The position numbers and the translations under genes are program-made. Below, piece by piece: positions 13,799-26,400 of a DNA stretch of 64,000 bases. The notes beneath the pieces were generated by a model that ran no database searches, had not been told where the DNA came from, and saw nothing but the letters and a program-made list of their open reading frames with translations. The stretch's first letter is position 1, and every line of letters starts with the position of its first letter. Origin of the DNA: Clytia hemisphaerica (taxonomy: Eukaryota; Cnidaria; Hydrozoa; Leptothecata; Clytiidae). Where the stretch lies: the NCBI GenBank assembly GCA_902728285.1, contig CACVBU010000354.1:310001-374000 (forward strand). The letters run 5' to 3'.

Positions 13799-13946
13799 TC
13801 AGGCCTGAGTGTTGTTCAGGTCTATCAGGTAGTCTTCAAGCCAGAGCTTATCAAAGCATTTTTCTGGGTCAACGCACAGTATATGGCACTCTTCATTTCC
13901 TCTACGGGCATTGTCAATTATAGTCACCAACTTCTCTTCCTCTCTT
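13799..13946 (-). pseudogene. LINE reverse transcriptase fragment
   Basis: Read on the minus strand, one frame gives LVTIIDNARRGNEECHILCV followed by DPEKCFDKLWLEDYLIDL. These are hallmarks of a non-LTR retrotransposon reverse transcriptase around the first catalytic Asp block (family pattern VDxEKCFDKLW). The frame hits stops on both sides within about 150 bp, and no other RT block is found nearby. It is an orphan scrap of a dead LINE, upstream of the HEAT-repeat gene. Confidence 0.7.
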
Positions 13947-14441
13947 CACTCTAGCCTATGGCCATATTCAGACTCAAAATTTCTAAAAATCAAATTGAGA
14001 AATTTGGCCCTGAAATTGAGTTAAAAGTGCAAAGTCAATCAAATTTCTCTGAAATACGCAATAAAGACTTAAATAATTTGCATTTCAAAGTATAGGCCTC
14101 AAAATAATCGTTTGGGAGAAAGGCAACGATCTTTTGAATACCTTATTACTCCAGCAGAGTTTTCTTAAAATGATAATGTCATATAATTGATTTCTCATTC
14201 ACAACACAGCTGTTACCCAGGTACAAGATAAAGTATCCCGTTTTACTGGCTGGAGTAATTTGTTATTCAATAGATGGTTGCGTTATCTCAAACAACTATT
14301 CAAAGTTTTTATATAAAGCAAGCTCGGCACTTGCTAATATTTTTTCCTCTATGGTAAAAAGAAATCGAAGTAAGAAGCATACAAGAATATTTTAATACAC
14401 TTACAGAGGTTTTTACAAAGAGCACTGTGTACTAGAGGAGT

Positions 14442-17400
14442 ATGGATATTTTATTTCAGGTCACTTTGGCAAAAAGCATTCAAAGAAAGATGCTTGATAT
14501 TTTATTCACTTCCCAAAATCTAGACCAGAATGAGGTAAAGAAAATGAAGCATTTTGTTATATCATATTTTGATTTTATGACAAATAATTGTTTTTATATT
14601 CTCTACAGTACTTGGATATCATAGTCTTTTGGTTTGGCTGCTTATTATATTTTAAATTGCTCTGTCTCAACCTAATGTCTGATTTATACTTTTTAATTTT
14701 GGCTTATTTTCATTGAATGATGTCACAACTTGCTTTTTCTGTCTACATGACAATCAATCAAACTCTTTTTTTTAAATAAACTTTTTGGGATTTTATAATG
14801 AAGAAGTGTAAAAGTTTATGGCATGCAATTCATTGCACTTCTCAAAGATTTTAAAGGTGCGTGGGAGGTGTGTGCAAGCTATTGAAACAGTAACAAGTTG
14901 GTACTCATTGTATTTCAGGATGTCAAAAACCAAGTCACCAAGTTATTTAAACTACTCAATACAACCTCTTCTGAAATTTTGGTACACATTCAGGTATTTG
15001 ATGAAACCAATTTGATTTTTAAATCAAAAGTTTTTTTGAGCCTTCCTAATTGTTTATCTTTAGGGTACAAATTTTGGTAATAACTACTTTAGGCTAAGAA
15101 TATTGAAATTCTAAAAAATATAAGATTTTGTAAGGAATTTATTTGTGCCAGACATAATCTTGATTTTTTGTGAGATTTTCCAATGTAAGCCAATTTTTTT
15201 CTGTCTGTCATTAACTTCTTTACATCAAAAAATGTTTTCTTTATTTCATTAGTGGAAGTTTTTTCATTTTTTCATTGTATAAATGTGATATAGAAGCAGC
15301 ACCAGCAAAGAGTACAAACATGGAAAAAATTTCAGGGGGAATATTTTTTGAAATCTTAGGGGGGGGGAGAGGAATATTTTTCAATTTTCAAGGGAACCAA
15401 CCTACCAGGACACTATGGCCTTAGGATGTTATTATTCATTTTTTTCAAATCTTTGAGTGGTCAACTTGATTGGAAGAGAATGTACTTACTACTTTGATTT
15501 AATTATTTATTATAATTAAAAAAGTTTTTTACACTTTTCAATTTTTAGATTCTATTGAAGATTAAAAAGGAATTAAATTTTGCAAAACTTGACTTACAGA
15601 GATCTTCTTCCTCTGGTAACAAGGTAAGGTTTTATATAATAATGTTGATCTTATTTACCTGTAAAGTCTCTAAAAAATATATTTCAATTATAGGTTCATT
15701 CTGCCGGCAAATATAATTTATGTAATATGTAATTGGTGATCAATCCTGCTTTTTCAAATATTTAATGACATTGGTCAAGAGTCTCCAACAATTCGAACCC
15801 AAACTTTCTAATAATACTACAAATTTTGTGCACCAATGTTTCTAACAATAAAAAAAGTCTTCACTACTTGATGGTGTAGAGTCCATTAGATGACCGTATG
15901 TTTTTTTAGGAGAGCAAAGAATATAAGAGAGTCAAATGGTTGGAAAGTCGTTTGGATTACATATCGACACTGTGTCATGAAAAATGTGCTTCCCTCGATG
16001 GCAGTATGAGACAAGAGGTACTGTCATTCTAAACAAGACTTACTTTAAATTTAAAAATTTGATAATAGCCGCATTCTTTTTCGCCGTTCAACACATACAG
16101 GGCAGTTAAAAAATGGTTTGACAAAATTTGTTTAACTTGTAGAGCAATTAGTGCCATAGAAATCTTAACACTTTATAGCTTCTCTTTGTCTTTTTATGGC
16201 ATTTTGGCATGTCCCTGAAGACTTTCTAACAACTTTTTGACAATACATTTCTCACCCAACATTTTGTTTTTGATAAATTACATATCCTTTGTTTAAAATG
16301 TTATTTATAAGGGAGAATTGTCTCAAACAAATAACTCTTATGGAATGCATTATGTATCTGACATGAGAATAGTGTCTTGTGGGAGCGCTTATTACACTAA
16401 TTGCTCTGCAAGTAGAACAAATTTTTTGTCGACCATATTTTTTTGCTCACCTTGTATGTGTAGCAAAAACCTGTAGACAATTTGATGTTGCTTATGAAAA
16501 TATAATGTACCAGGTAGTTGCATAAAACATCACAACTTGTATCTGAAAACTGGATAAAAATGGGAAGGTTGATTAAAAAACCATATAGTTGCTGAGAAAT
16601 ATTCCAGGACCACTTACGAAAACATAATAAACAAAGAAGATAATGACATTTAGTCCAGCCTTTACGAAAGCGTCTATTTTTATTTTTTTCCATCTGAAAT
16701 CATAGAGAATATTCGAGTATATTTAAAAATTGCAATATCATAGGTCCTCATTTGAAATTGCTAGATATTGGATTAATTAACACAAAGCACTTTGAATAGT
16801 ATCCCCTTAAAATAAGTCTATGAAGCTGTATGCTGATCTTGAAAATTAAATATAACATATTTACATCCTCCATCTAAAAAATAGATCTTTCATTCATTTC
16901 TTATCCAACATTTTCATCGTTAAAAATGGTCTGTACTATGCAATTTTAGAAAGAAGACATTCCATTCTTCAGTATTGTCGAATAGCACAATCAAGTACTG
17001 TAATATAATGAGTTAATTATATATATTGTATCGATAATTTGAACAATATTCAAATTCTTTTTTTAATTTTTTTAATCCCCTTTATTGCAAATTGCACAAT
17101 ATTTGCGGACACCTTTTCAATATATTGTCGACATTCAGCAACATATCATATTAACTTTATCCAGCTTTATTGTTTTTCTTTAACAGATAATCAGAATCGA
17201 AAGTGGGGACAGTGACGTCATTGACACAGTGCAACCCTTTCTCAGTCAAATGACTAGGGACTCCATTATTGAATCCTGCTATTGCAGAAGATTGACAAGT
17301 GTTGAGAAAGCTATGGTGCAAAATTTGAAAGACGAGCTGCAGGATAACCCATCACTAACCACTCTTTCCTCTGATTCAAAGTAAAGTTAATAACATTTTT

Positions 17401-20400
17401 GTCTGTTCCAAAAATCATGATTTCAATTGAAAGTGACCCTAAATGGATATTTTGTCCCACCCACTTCCCAAGTCTGATTCGAACCCTCCATAACAAAAAA
17501 CTTTTTAAAAGATGCAGCCTAGTTTTGTAATACCTTATTTTCGCGAGAAGAAATTTTCGCGGAATTAATTTTAGATTCAAAATTTTTGCGGAATTTTTTT
17601 GCTAATTTCAAATTTTTTCACGGAATCTAAATTTAAATTCGCGAAATTAATTCCGCAAAATTTCTTCCGCAAAAATTCTTCCCTTAAGGTTACTGTACTA
17701 TTTTTTATAATTTTAATGAAACTTTACTTTTAACTCTTTTTACTTTTTTTTTTTTTTAACGTTCTTTTTTTTCTTTTAAGGCTCTCCGAAAGTTCCATTA
17801 CAAAATTAGAATCAAGCGGTATGAATTGTAAGAGAATTGTTTGCTTTCCATTCCAGTGTTTAATTTATAAGCATTAATACTATTTTCTTCTTTTAGAGGA
17901 AAAACGTGGAAAAGCTCAATAGGAGATAACCAAGACAATAAAATTCTTTCGGGTTTGGGCTATGTCTAGGTCATACAGTGGAGTCTAGTTTAAGGTTTAA
18001 TTTAATTTTTTCTTTTCCCTTCAAATGGAAGCCAGAGAAGCGAAGTCTCCAGAACAAGCTGTTGTGTCAAGTCTCAAGTCGTTCGAAGAATATCAGGTAT
18101 AGAGTCACACAAAATCGTGTGATCAAAAATGAAAAATCTCACATCACATGTCATAAACATTTTTGTAAGATAATAAACTTTGCCCACTTTTTTTTTTGCG
18201 ATCATAATGTGCCACGTTTAACGTTTTCCTGTTCCGGTTTTATTGTTCAGGATGCAACATTAGGAAACTTGGTGGCAAAATTTCAAAAGTTTTTCAATGA
18301 GAATGAAGACGGAACACTTTCAAAGAAAAATACATTCACAAAATCAGTCACTTTCGATAGAAGAATTACCAAAAATTTTACAGGATCTGGTAAGTAAACG
18401 AATGAGTTCATTGATTCTCAGTTCGCTGATATTTTACTTAAACAATGGTTGTAAAATGCATACACTCACAATCGTCATAATAGCATTAAGTTCTACTACC
18501 ATACACAATTTTGGTGCTTACATCAACTAAGTGTCAATCATCAATACTTTTTGAGATCGCCAAATATACTTTCCTTTAAAACTAGATAAGGATTAAATTT
18601 CCCACTCTATTATTTCCTAATCTCCTAAATCAAGTGAAATTGGTATAAGAGTGCAACATTTTTTACTCCCCCTCCCCCTTTTAACACCCCCTTCTCATAA
18701 ACCCACTGAAACCCTTCCCACTGGAAAAATTGCCAGTCGAAAATTTTGCTCCAATTCCTGTCCCCACTGAAAATAATCAGATAAACAAATCCGCACTGCT
18801 AAATATTGTGCTATTTTTTCCATCCCCATTGAATTTTCTGGCTCGAAAACAATGGAATTCATAATTCAAACTCCCAGCCATTAGAAACATGGGGATATCA
18901 ATCGCCATTGAGTTTCAGTCTGTTGGCTAAAAAACCCTACTGAGTCTGTGAGAAGTTTTTTACATCTTTATTCCAACCCTGACTCTAAAATGATGTGCTC
19001 GTATGGTGTACGAGAAAGAAAAAATGTTTTTTCTTCATTTGAAAATGATTTATAAACGTAAAGTAAGAGATGAAAAATGATGTCCTTTAATCTGATTCAA
19101 AAGATATTTCCTTTATTTAACAGAGTCCAATCGTTCTGGTAGGAGCAGTAATGTAAGTATATATCATTGTCATTTTAAAAAACTACTTTTTCACCTAGCT
19201 CTATTGGATTTACCTTGAGTCTTATAAATTAAACTCCGTTCACCGGTCTATCTGTCACCAGTTTTTCTTGGAATTAACTCATAAGTTTTGATAAAGTTTA
19301 AAGATGCTAAATGGTAATGCCTTAAACGCGAGATAGCTCGATTCTTTATTTTAAAATGCCAGTAATATGCTGGAAAACCGTTATTTTAGGATTTTCTGGA
19401 GATTTTACAACTTTTTTCTTGTTTTTTTTTTTGTGTTTTTTTATTTGCAAAATAATGCATATTAGCAATGTCTCATATGTACGAGTTACTCATATCGCAA
19501 CTAAAGTATTTATGAAATATTTTAACTTTTCACTTTTTTCAGTTTGGTTATAACTATTCATCCACATGCCAAAGTCCTCAGTCACTTCAACTCGGTGTGA
19601 ACGTTAAAGCCAAAGTCCAAGAAAAGCCATCATTTTTCAGTCATTTACCAAGAATCACTGAGGATATCCCTACAGAAAAGGAGGTATGAGTTCCTGTTAA
19701 AAAAGAACCAAAATGTGAAAGTTAAGGTTACATTATAAGCCAGACAGACCTCATTATACAGTGAGTCTCCTTAACTCAAACACGCACGAGCACAAATTTG
19801 TTCGAGTTAAGGAGTAAAGTTTGAGGCATTGTAAACTGTAGGGGCGAGAATACTTGGTCGAGTTCAGGAAACATTCGAGTTATAGAGGTTCGAGTTGAAG
19901 AGCTTCCACTGTATGAATTACTATAAAGAAAACTCAAAATGTTACAAAGTTATTTTACTGTACATTATAGGCCAGACAGACTTCGAGTTAAGGAAATTTC
20001 AAGATGTCGAGTAAAGTTTTGAGGCATTTTTAACTGAAGGGGCGAGAAAGTTTGTTCGAGTTTAGGAAACATTCGAGTTATAGAGGTTCGAGTTGAAGAG
20101 TTTCCACTGTATGAATTACTGTTACAAAGTTATGTTACATTATAAGCTGGACTTACTTACAACTATGAAAAATATTCCCTTTTCAGGATAAAAGCAAAGT
20201 CTATCCCCGTTCGCCTGTTGTTTGGTGTGACAAAGGTCAAGAGATGAACAAGATTCAACGAACGGTCAAGCCACGCAAAAAGGTATAGTAAAGCATCCCT
20301 ATAATGTATCATTTAGTAATGCCTTGAATCATGCTTTATAGTGACCTCCGCTAACTCAAAAGAATTTCTTAACAAATCAACCATTTTGCGTATATTATGT

Positions 20401-23400
20401 TTTGCTCTAACCGGACGCGGAGTCTGACATGCTTCTTCATCCAAAACGGTCATATTACTTTTTTGCTTGAAAAGCAAAACAACTGAATTCTAATGTTTTA
20501 TGTTTATGAAAAACTGATTTTGGGTGCGGTTTTGGTTTTTCCTTGGCCACCGTACTCAAAGCTCGTTTATGTTCTTTGTAGGCTTCTGCTCATCCTCTAG
20601 CGAAAAAGTTTCTTATAGGAAGTATAGGTCTGCGAATCAGACTATGTTCATTGCAGCTCTGGATTTTGTGTTCAGAGTCGATACGCGCTGTGCGGAGAGC
20701 TATCAGAAAAGCCGCTCATAGGTTGTTAACCGTACACTATAAACCCTGTCTTCTTATTTTGATGCAGGGAAAATCGCTTTCGCCGGCTTTTCAAGACTTG
20801 AAGACATCCCAAACTGAAGAAGAGTACGAATTTATTTTTCTTCAAATCAAAAAGTTTTATAAACATCTTTGTAAAGCTTTGGACTCAGCAAAGATATTCT
20901 TTAAATCTCAAATCTGTCTGTTACTGTATGAACGCGTAATCGATATTTTGATCGAAATTTTTCAAATTTAGTGAATTGTGAGTCACAACATACGTAGGCA
21001 ATGTTTTGCTCCAATTTTTCATCCAGGATAAGCATTTAAACGTACGCTTGTAGATATGTATATTGTTAGGACACCGCTGACAATGCATGAGGACGTTTTT
21101 CTCAACGTAATCTTTCTATTTTGAAGGTTGGAGGAGAAACGAAAGATAGCAAAACGCACAGTAATGGTCCGTATTAAAGGTATATTTTTCTGCTTAAATG
21201 AAATTCCATCTAACTTCTTTATTGCGTTCAATCGTTTTCTGAATTCCCTTTTGAAAGAAAAGCTCGAAGGCAATACAGATTCGCGATGGAAAACACACAT
21301 TTTTAAGCTCTTTTTGGACTGCGAAATGCCTCACGCTACACCGGGTCATTCTTTTAATACACATAATAGACCTTTTCACAAATAACTACGACACGAAAAT
21401 CACTTGCCTCGTATTCAAACAATTTCCACGGTGATCATATCCCTTTGAGACATAGGATGATTTTTTATGAATAGAAAGTAGTTGTAATAAAATCCGCTGG
21501 GAGTTAATCGCCATGGCAATAATTTCAAAACGAGGCAAGTGTTGTTCGTGCCGTAATTTATGAAAAGGTCTATCACAGACGTTTACTCAGATAATACTGA
21601 TAGTTTTTATAGTTTTTACAAAATTTTGTCGGTGAAATGAAATCCTGCTGCTATTCAGTGAAATCGGGGTTTTCAGTCCCCGTCAAAGAGAAAGCCTCTT
21701 CGAAGACTTTTTACAAAATCTCTCTGTAATTCGTTTTTTCTCCGTTCAAGTTCGAATTAGTGAGAGTCCACTGCACAAATGTTTTGATCATATTGCTAAT
21801 TATTTTCTTTAGCTGTCAATAAACTGAAGGGCTTGAAGAAAAAGAACATCACACAGAGGGAACTTGACAAATTCAAAGCAGCCCACCTTTCGGTAATAAT
21901 TTTATTGGCTCTAATAGTTTTTTATTTAAGCTATATCCGCCATCTTTGATCTGAGTTTTATATTGAAAGTGGTACCCAAAGCTATTACAGTGACAAAAAT
22001 TAGCGTCGAATGCACAGATATCTTATATAAAACACTAGATAAAGCTTTCGCTACCCTAGCTGAAGCAAAAAGAAAATCGCCATCTTGGATAAAGTAGCGT
22101 CACAATTTAGCTTTAGGATTGAGAAACTACCTCTAGGATTATATTTGAAGCTCAGTGATAAGGGGTCTCGTAAAGTAACATTTTCGGTTAGTAATGTATT
22201 TGAAGTATGTTTTGAATTTAGATAAACATATTGTAATTAAAACCAGTCTTCATTTTAGAGACAGTATATTCTCTAGTGTCTTATTACTTAAGAGCATTGA
22301 GCTTATTATTAACTAATGCCACGTTTTCTTTTCAATTTCAGAGACTTTGCGGACCAGATGGTTTGAAGTCAGATAATAACAATATTGCAATCGATGCTGC
22401 CAAGGTTTCACTTCAACTTTTTTCCCTCTTTTTTCGTTTTTTGCTTTTTCTATATGGATGCGTCTAAAAAAGCAAAGAAAAATCAAGAGAAAAACTTTTA
22501 GACGAAAGACTGATTAGATTTTATTGCCTCATCTGTGAAACAGCCTCATGTATCTTTGTAACACCTTTACTCTTAGGTTCCAAATAAACGGGGGGGGTTC
22601 GAATAAACGGGGGAGTTGGAAAATTTTCTAGATTTTAATAAACGGGGGGGGGGACCTAATTGCCGGGGGGGTTGGAAATTGTACTTCTGAAACCCAAAAA
22701 TAAGGTAAAAATAGGCTAAAATCACGCTATTTAGAGCAAAATATGGGACCTTCTCTTTGACAGCTGAAAATATTCTTCGAGATTAATAAACGGGGGGGTC
22801 CTAATAAGGTCCGGGGGGGCTGGAAAATTTTCGAAAAATTAACAAGCGGGGGGGCCCGTTTATTTGGAACCTAAGAGTAGTAATCTTATGAAAAATGTTA
22901 GCCCACAAACCTGGCAACGAAACGAGAACGAAGCCCGTTTGCTGAATCAAATCTTTCTGATTTTTATAATGGCGATGGCCTCAGCTACGGATTTGGTCGC
23001 CAGGAGAGTCCTAGCAGAGATTTATTTACTTACATTTTGATTGGCTTAGAAATCTCGAGAAAGCAACTACTTCACATGTAATGACTTTTTGGAAGAAAAG
23101 AATTGTTTAGAGATGAAATTTTAATTTTTTAAGACTCATCTTTTAACTTATTACCTTTTTCGGATGTACAATTTTGGACCCCCCTTTTTATTCCCCTAAT
23201 AGTAATTGCGCCTTTGTGTAATTTCTTTAGAGTGCAGGTGCCCTGTTAAACCCAAACAAAGAACTTATTGCTCTCTTGAAAGAAACGGTAAGCCAATGAA
23301 GTACCTAATTAGTACCATACTGCGCAATGGATTTTTTTTTAAATAGGCTATTCCAGAATTCAGTTCAACAGAATGTCGGTTCAAATTGATATTTCATGTC

Positions 23401-26400
23401 GGTTTTCTTCAATAAATGTTTTTTTGTTCAATTTCCTGTTTGCAGGTGAGAGATGAAGGGAAAGTTTGGTTACTACGCTATGAATCGGCGAAAGCATTGC
23501 TCCATCTCGGTAACGACCTTCTTTCATACGTTTAGAGGCTGTGTTATAGACATTCTAAAGTTTCGATCTAGATTTTCTGATATTTTGTCAGAATTTTTTT
23601 CTCGACTTTCAGTTGAGCTAGAATCTTAGAATGTCTGTCTCTCTGTCTGTTTATCTGTTTGTCTGTCCGCTAAAATCTGGGAGTGCTTTTTTTCAAAATT
23701 GATTTTCGGAGCCTGTGTACTAATCGTTTAGTTTGTTTTGCTACAATCGGGCCTATGAATAATTTGAAGCTACTGAAGTTTAGCCCAGAGCGTTCGACTA
23801 TTTCAGCCAAAGTGGAGGAAAGGTTTCTGGATTTCATTTTGGTAATTAACCATGGTTACAACCATTTCAATTTTAAAGCAGAGTTCGTCTAACAGTCGGT
23901 ACCACTACATGAAAAAGGCAACTATTGCCTTAACGGGAAATAATTCCCGAACGGGAAGGTGAAAATAACCCGAAAAGGAAACTGTTTCCAGATTGAAAAT
24001 TCCATCACTTTTCTGTTTCCCGTTTTGGTCAAGAAATTTTCATCGTCCCCGAACGGGAAATAGGATTTTTTTTAACAAAGTAAATTTTTGTTTCCCGATC
24101 GAGAAAAAGTTTATTCCAAATAGGGGATTTTTTAATTGGAATAGGGAAAGTAGAATTAAGAAGCGATGACCCGGTGGATTTCTTAACTGACTGGTGAATA
24201 TTATTTATTTTCCCTCCTTTACGAGAGGGACAAGTTTTAAACTTTTCACAGGCATTTCCGGAGTGCTCAGAGGCCACTTTCCCGATCGGGAAACTGGTGA
24301 ACTTCCCGATTTGGAAAGTCTAGACATTTCGGGAAGTTTTCCACCTTCCCGTTCGGGAAATACTTCCCATTAAGGCAATAGTTGCCTTTTCCATGTGGTG
24401 GTCCCGACTGTCTTATGATAAATTGTTTACTCAATAATTGTCTCCTTCGGAAAGAAGAAAGAGAAAAGGGGTCAAGCTGACGTTTATTATCACATCTATT
24501 GAATAGCAATACTTTTGACATATTTCACTGGTTTGTGATTATCCCGTTAAAATTTCAAGTTGATGTAGAAAAAAACTAGACTTAACTATACTGTACCATA
24601 ATATTACTTTTTACACAGTCAAAGTCATCCATAGCATTTACTGTATGAGATTCGATTTCCAAAATGATCAAACTTAAGAGGCGTCTTTGGCTTTTTTTCT
24701 AATCGAGTTGTCTAGCCTTAATTTACAGATAATTGAACAAATTTGATTTTACTTTTTTTCTCAAATATCCTTACAGAATGTTGACTTTAATTGTTGAAGT
24801 CAATCCAAAGAAAACTCTCAAGGTGCTTTTTTATTTCAATCTATTGAAAACATAGTACCGAAATTATTTTTTCAAAATTCAAAAGCTATGGATGACTTTA
24901 AATTCTTAAGATTTTAATTATATGCTGCTCAGTTTTTGAAATTTTTACCATTAGAAAGAAAATATTATTGGATTTCAGAAAATACACAAATACACACTTT
25001 TGACGTATAACAGTTTGTTGTTCTAAAAAATTATGACCAATTAAAGAAAATGTGTCAAGAAAAGTGTACACACATATCCTAGATTGTGTCATCTTTTTGA
25101 ATTTTTAAACTTCTTTGAGTTTTGAGTGTTGCAGGTTTCAGTTGGGGACTTGTTGATCAAATTTTTCAAGTTTCCCAAAAGGTATCTATGAAATTTGCCT
25201 CGACTTATCCTCGAAAGCTAATAATTTTAAAGTTAAATTAAATAATTTTTGTGTTTAGAAATCTGGGATGCTCAGTGCATGGAATTTCTGGCTTCGACAT
25301 TAATTAGCGGTAAGCAACTAGATATTTTTCAATTGATATTCAACTTATTTTAACCATTTTTAGGTCCGTCCTTATTTTAATCCTGCAGCTCAAAAAGAGG
25401 GGGTTGATTATTTTTGATTCAGGAGTTCTATGGTCATGAAAATTGCTATAGCTGATTTCCATACATTAGCGAAACAAGTTTCTATTTGAAGATTCTGAAA
25501 GATAATCGAGAAGGCTACTTTTGAACATAACTCCCGAGCTTTTTTTTAAGACAATTAATTAACGGCCACTGCTAAAGAGTGAATGATAATGAGAATGACG
25601 TAATATTGATAACGTCATTCGTTATGTTTGAAAAACATTTTTGAGAAATATTTTAATGCAATTATCACTACAGGTAATGCTCAAGTGAAATTGGATTTAT
25701 TAGAAACCATCAGGGAGACAAGGAATGGGAAATTCTTGCATAAGGTTTGCTGTAGTCATTTTTTTTTTAAATACATGCGGAATTTGTTTTGTTTTGATGT
25801 TTTGAAAATTCGCAGTTTTAGAAAATTATTAGCATAGAATGACAGGTACGTTAACAGAGTTTTTTGTACACGACAGTTTGCTTTTCATAATACAAACATG
25901 TACCATGAAAAAAAGATTTTCCCCTCCTTGTATGTTTAGGAGTTCATCTTTTTGTCATTTCAGGGGTGGTCTCTCAAAAACCCCTAAAAATCTCATATAA
26001 TGAACTCCTTTACATGGAGAGAAGGGGGGAGTTTTATAATTTCTTATTCATATTATTCACGTTTATTTACAGAACGATGGCTCGATGTTACCATTACGTC
26101 ATTCTTTGGTATCCACCATGAAGGACGGTTCACTGGACCTTGAAGTTCGCGTCGAAGCGGCCCTTGCGTTGGCCCATTTGTGTATTAAGAATAGCTATTC
26201 GAAGGAGTTGTTGCTGAAAACCCTTGATAGTGAAAATGAAAAACTCAAGTCAAGGGTGTGTAAAATATATCTTTTTGACAGAAAGGTTAAAGCTGTTCAC
26301 AATCAACAAACGAAAAATCTTTTGTCGACGTTTCGACGTATGCAACGGTGTCTTTCTGAAGTGAAGTAATTTTTAAAGAATATATAAACTTTTTATACAG

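Noticed and set aside
17897..17950. Candidate HEAT-gene exon after TTTTAG
   Set aside because: Joining it to exon 6 gives a stop within eight codons, whereas exon 18032-18096 continues the phase cleanly.
25136..25181. Candidate exon between TTGCAG and AAAAGGTATCT
   Set aside because: Its end phase does not fit the next well-supported exon (25259-25309), while direct joining of 23509 to 25259 does.
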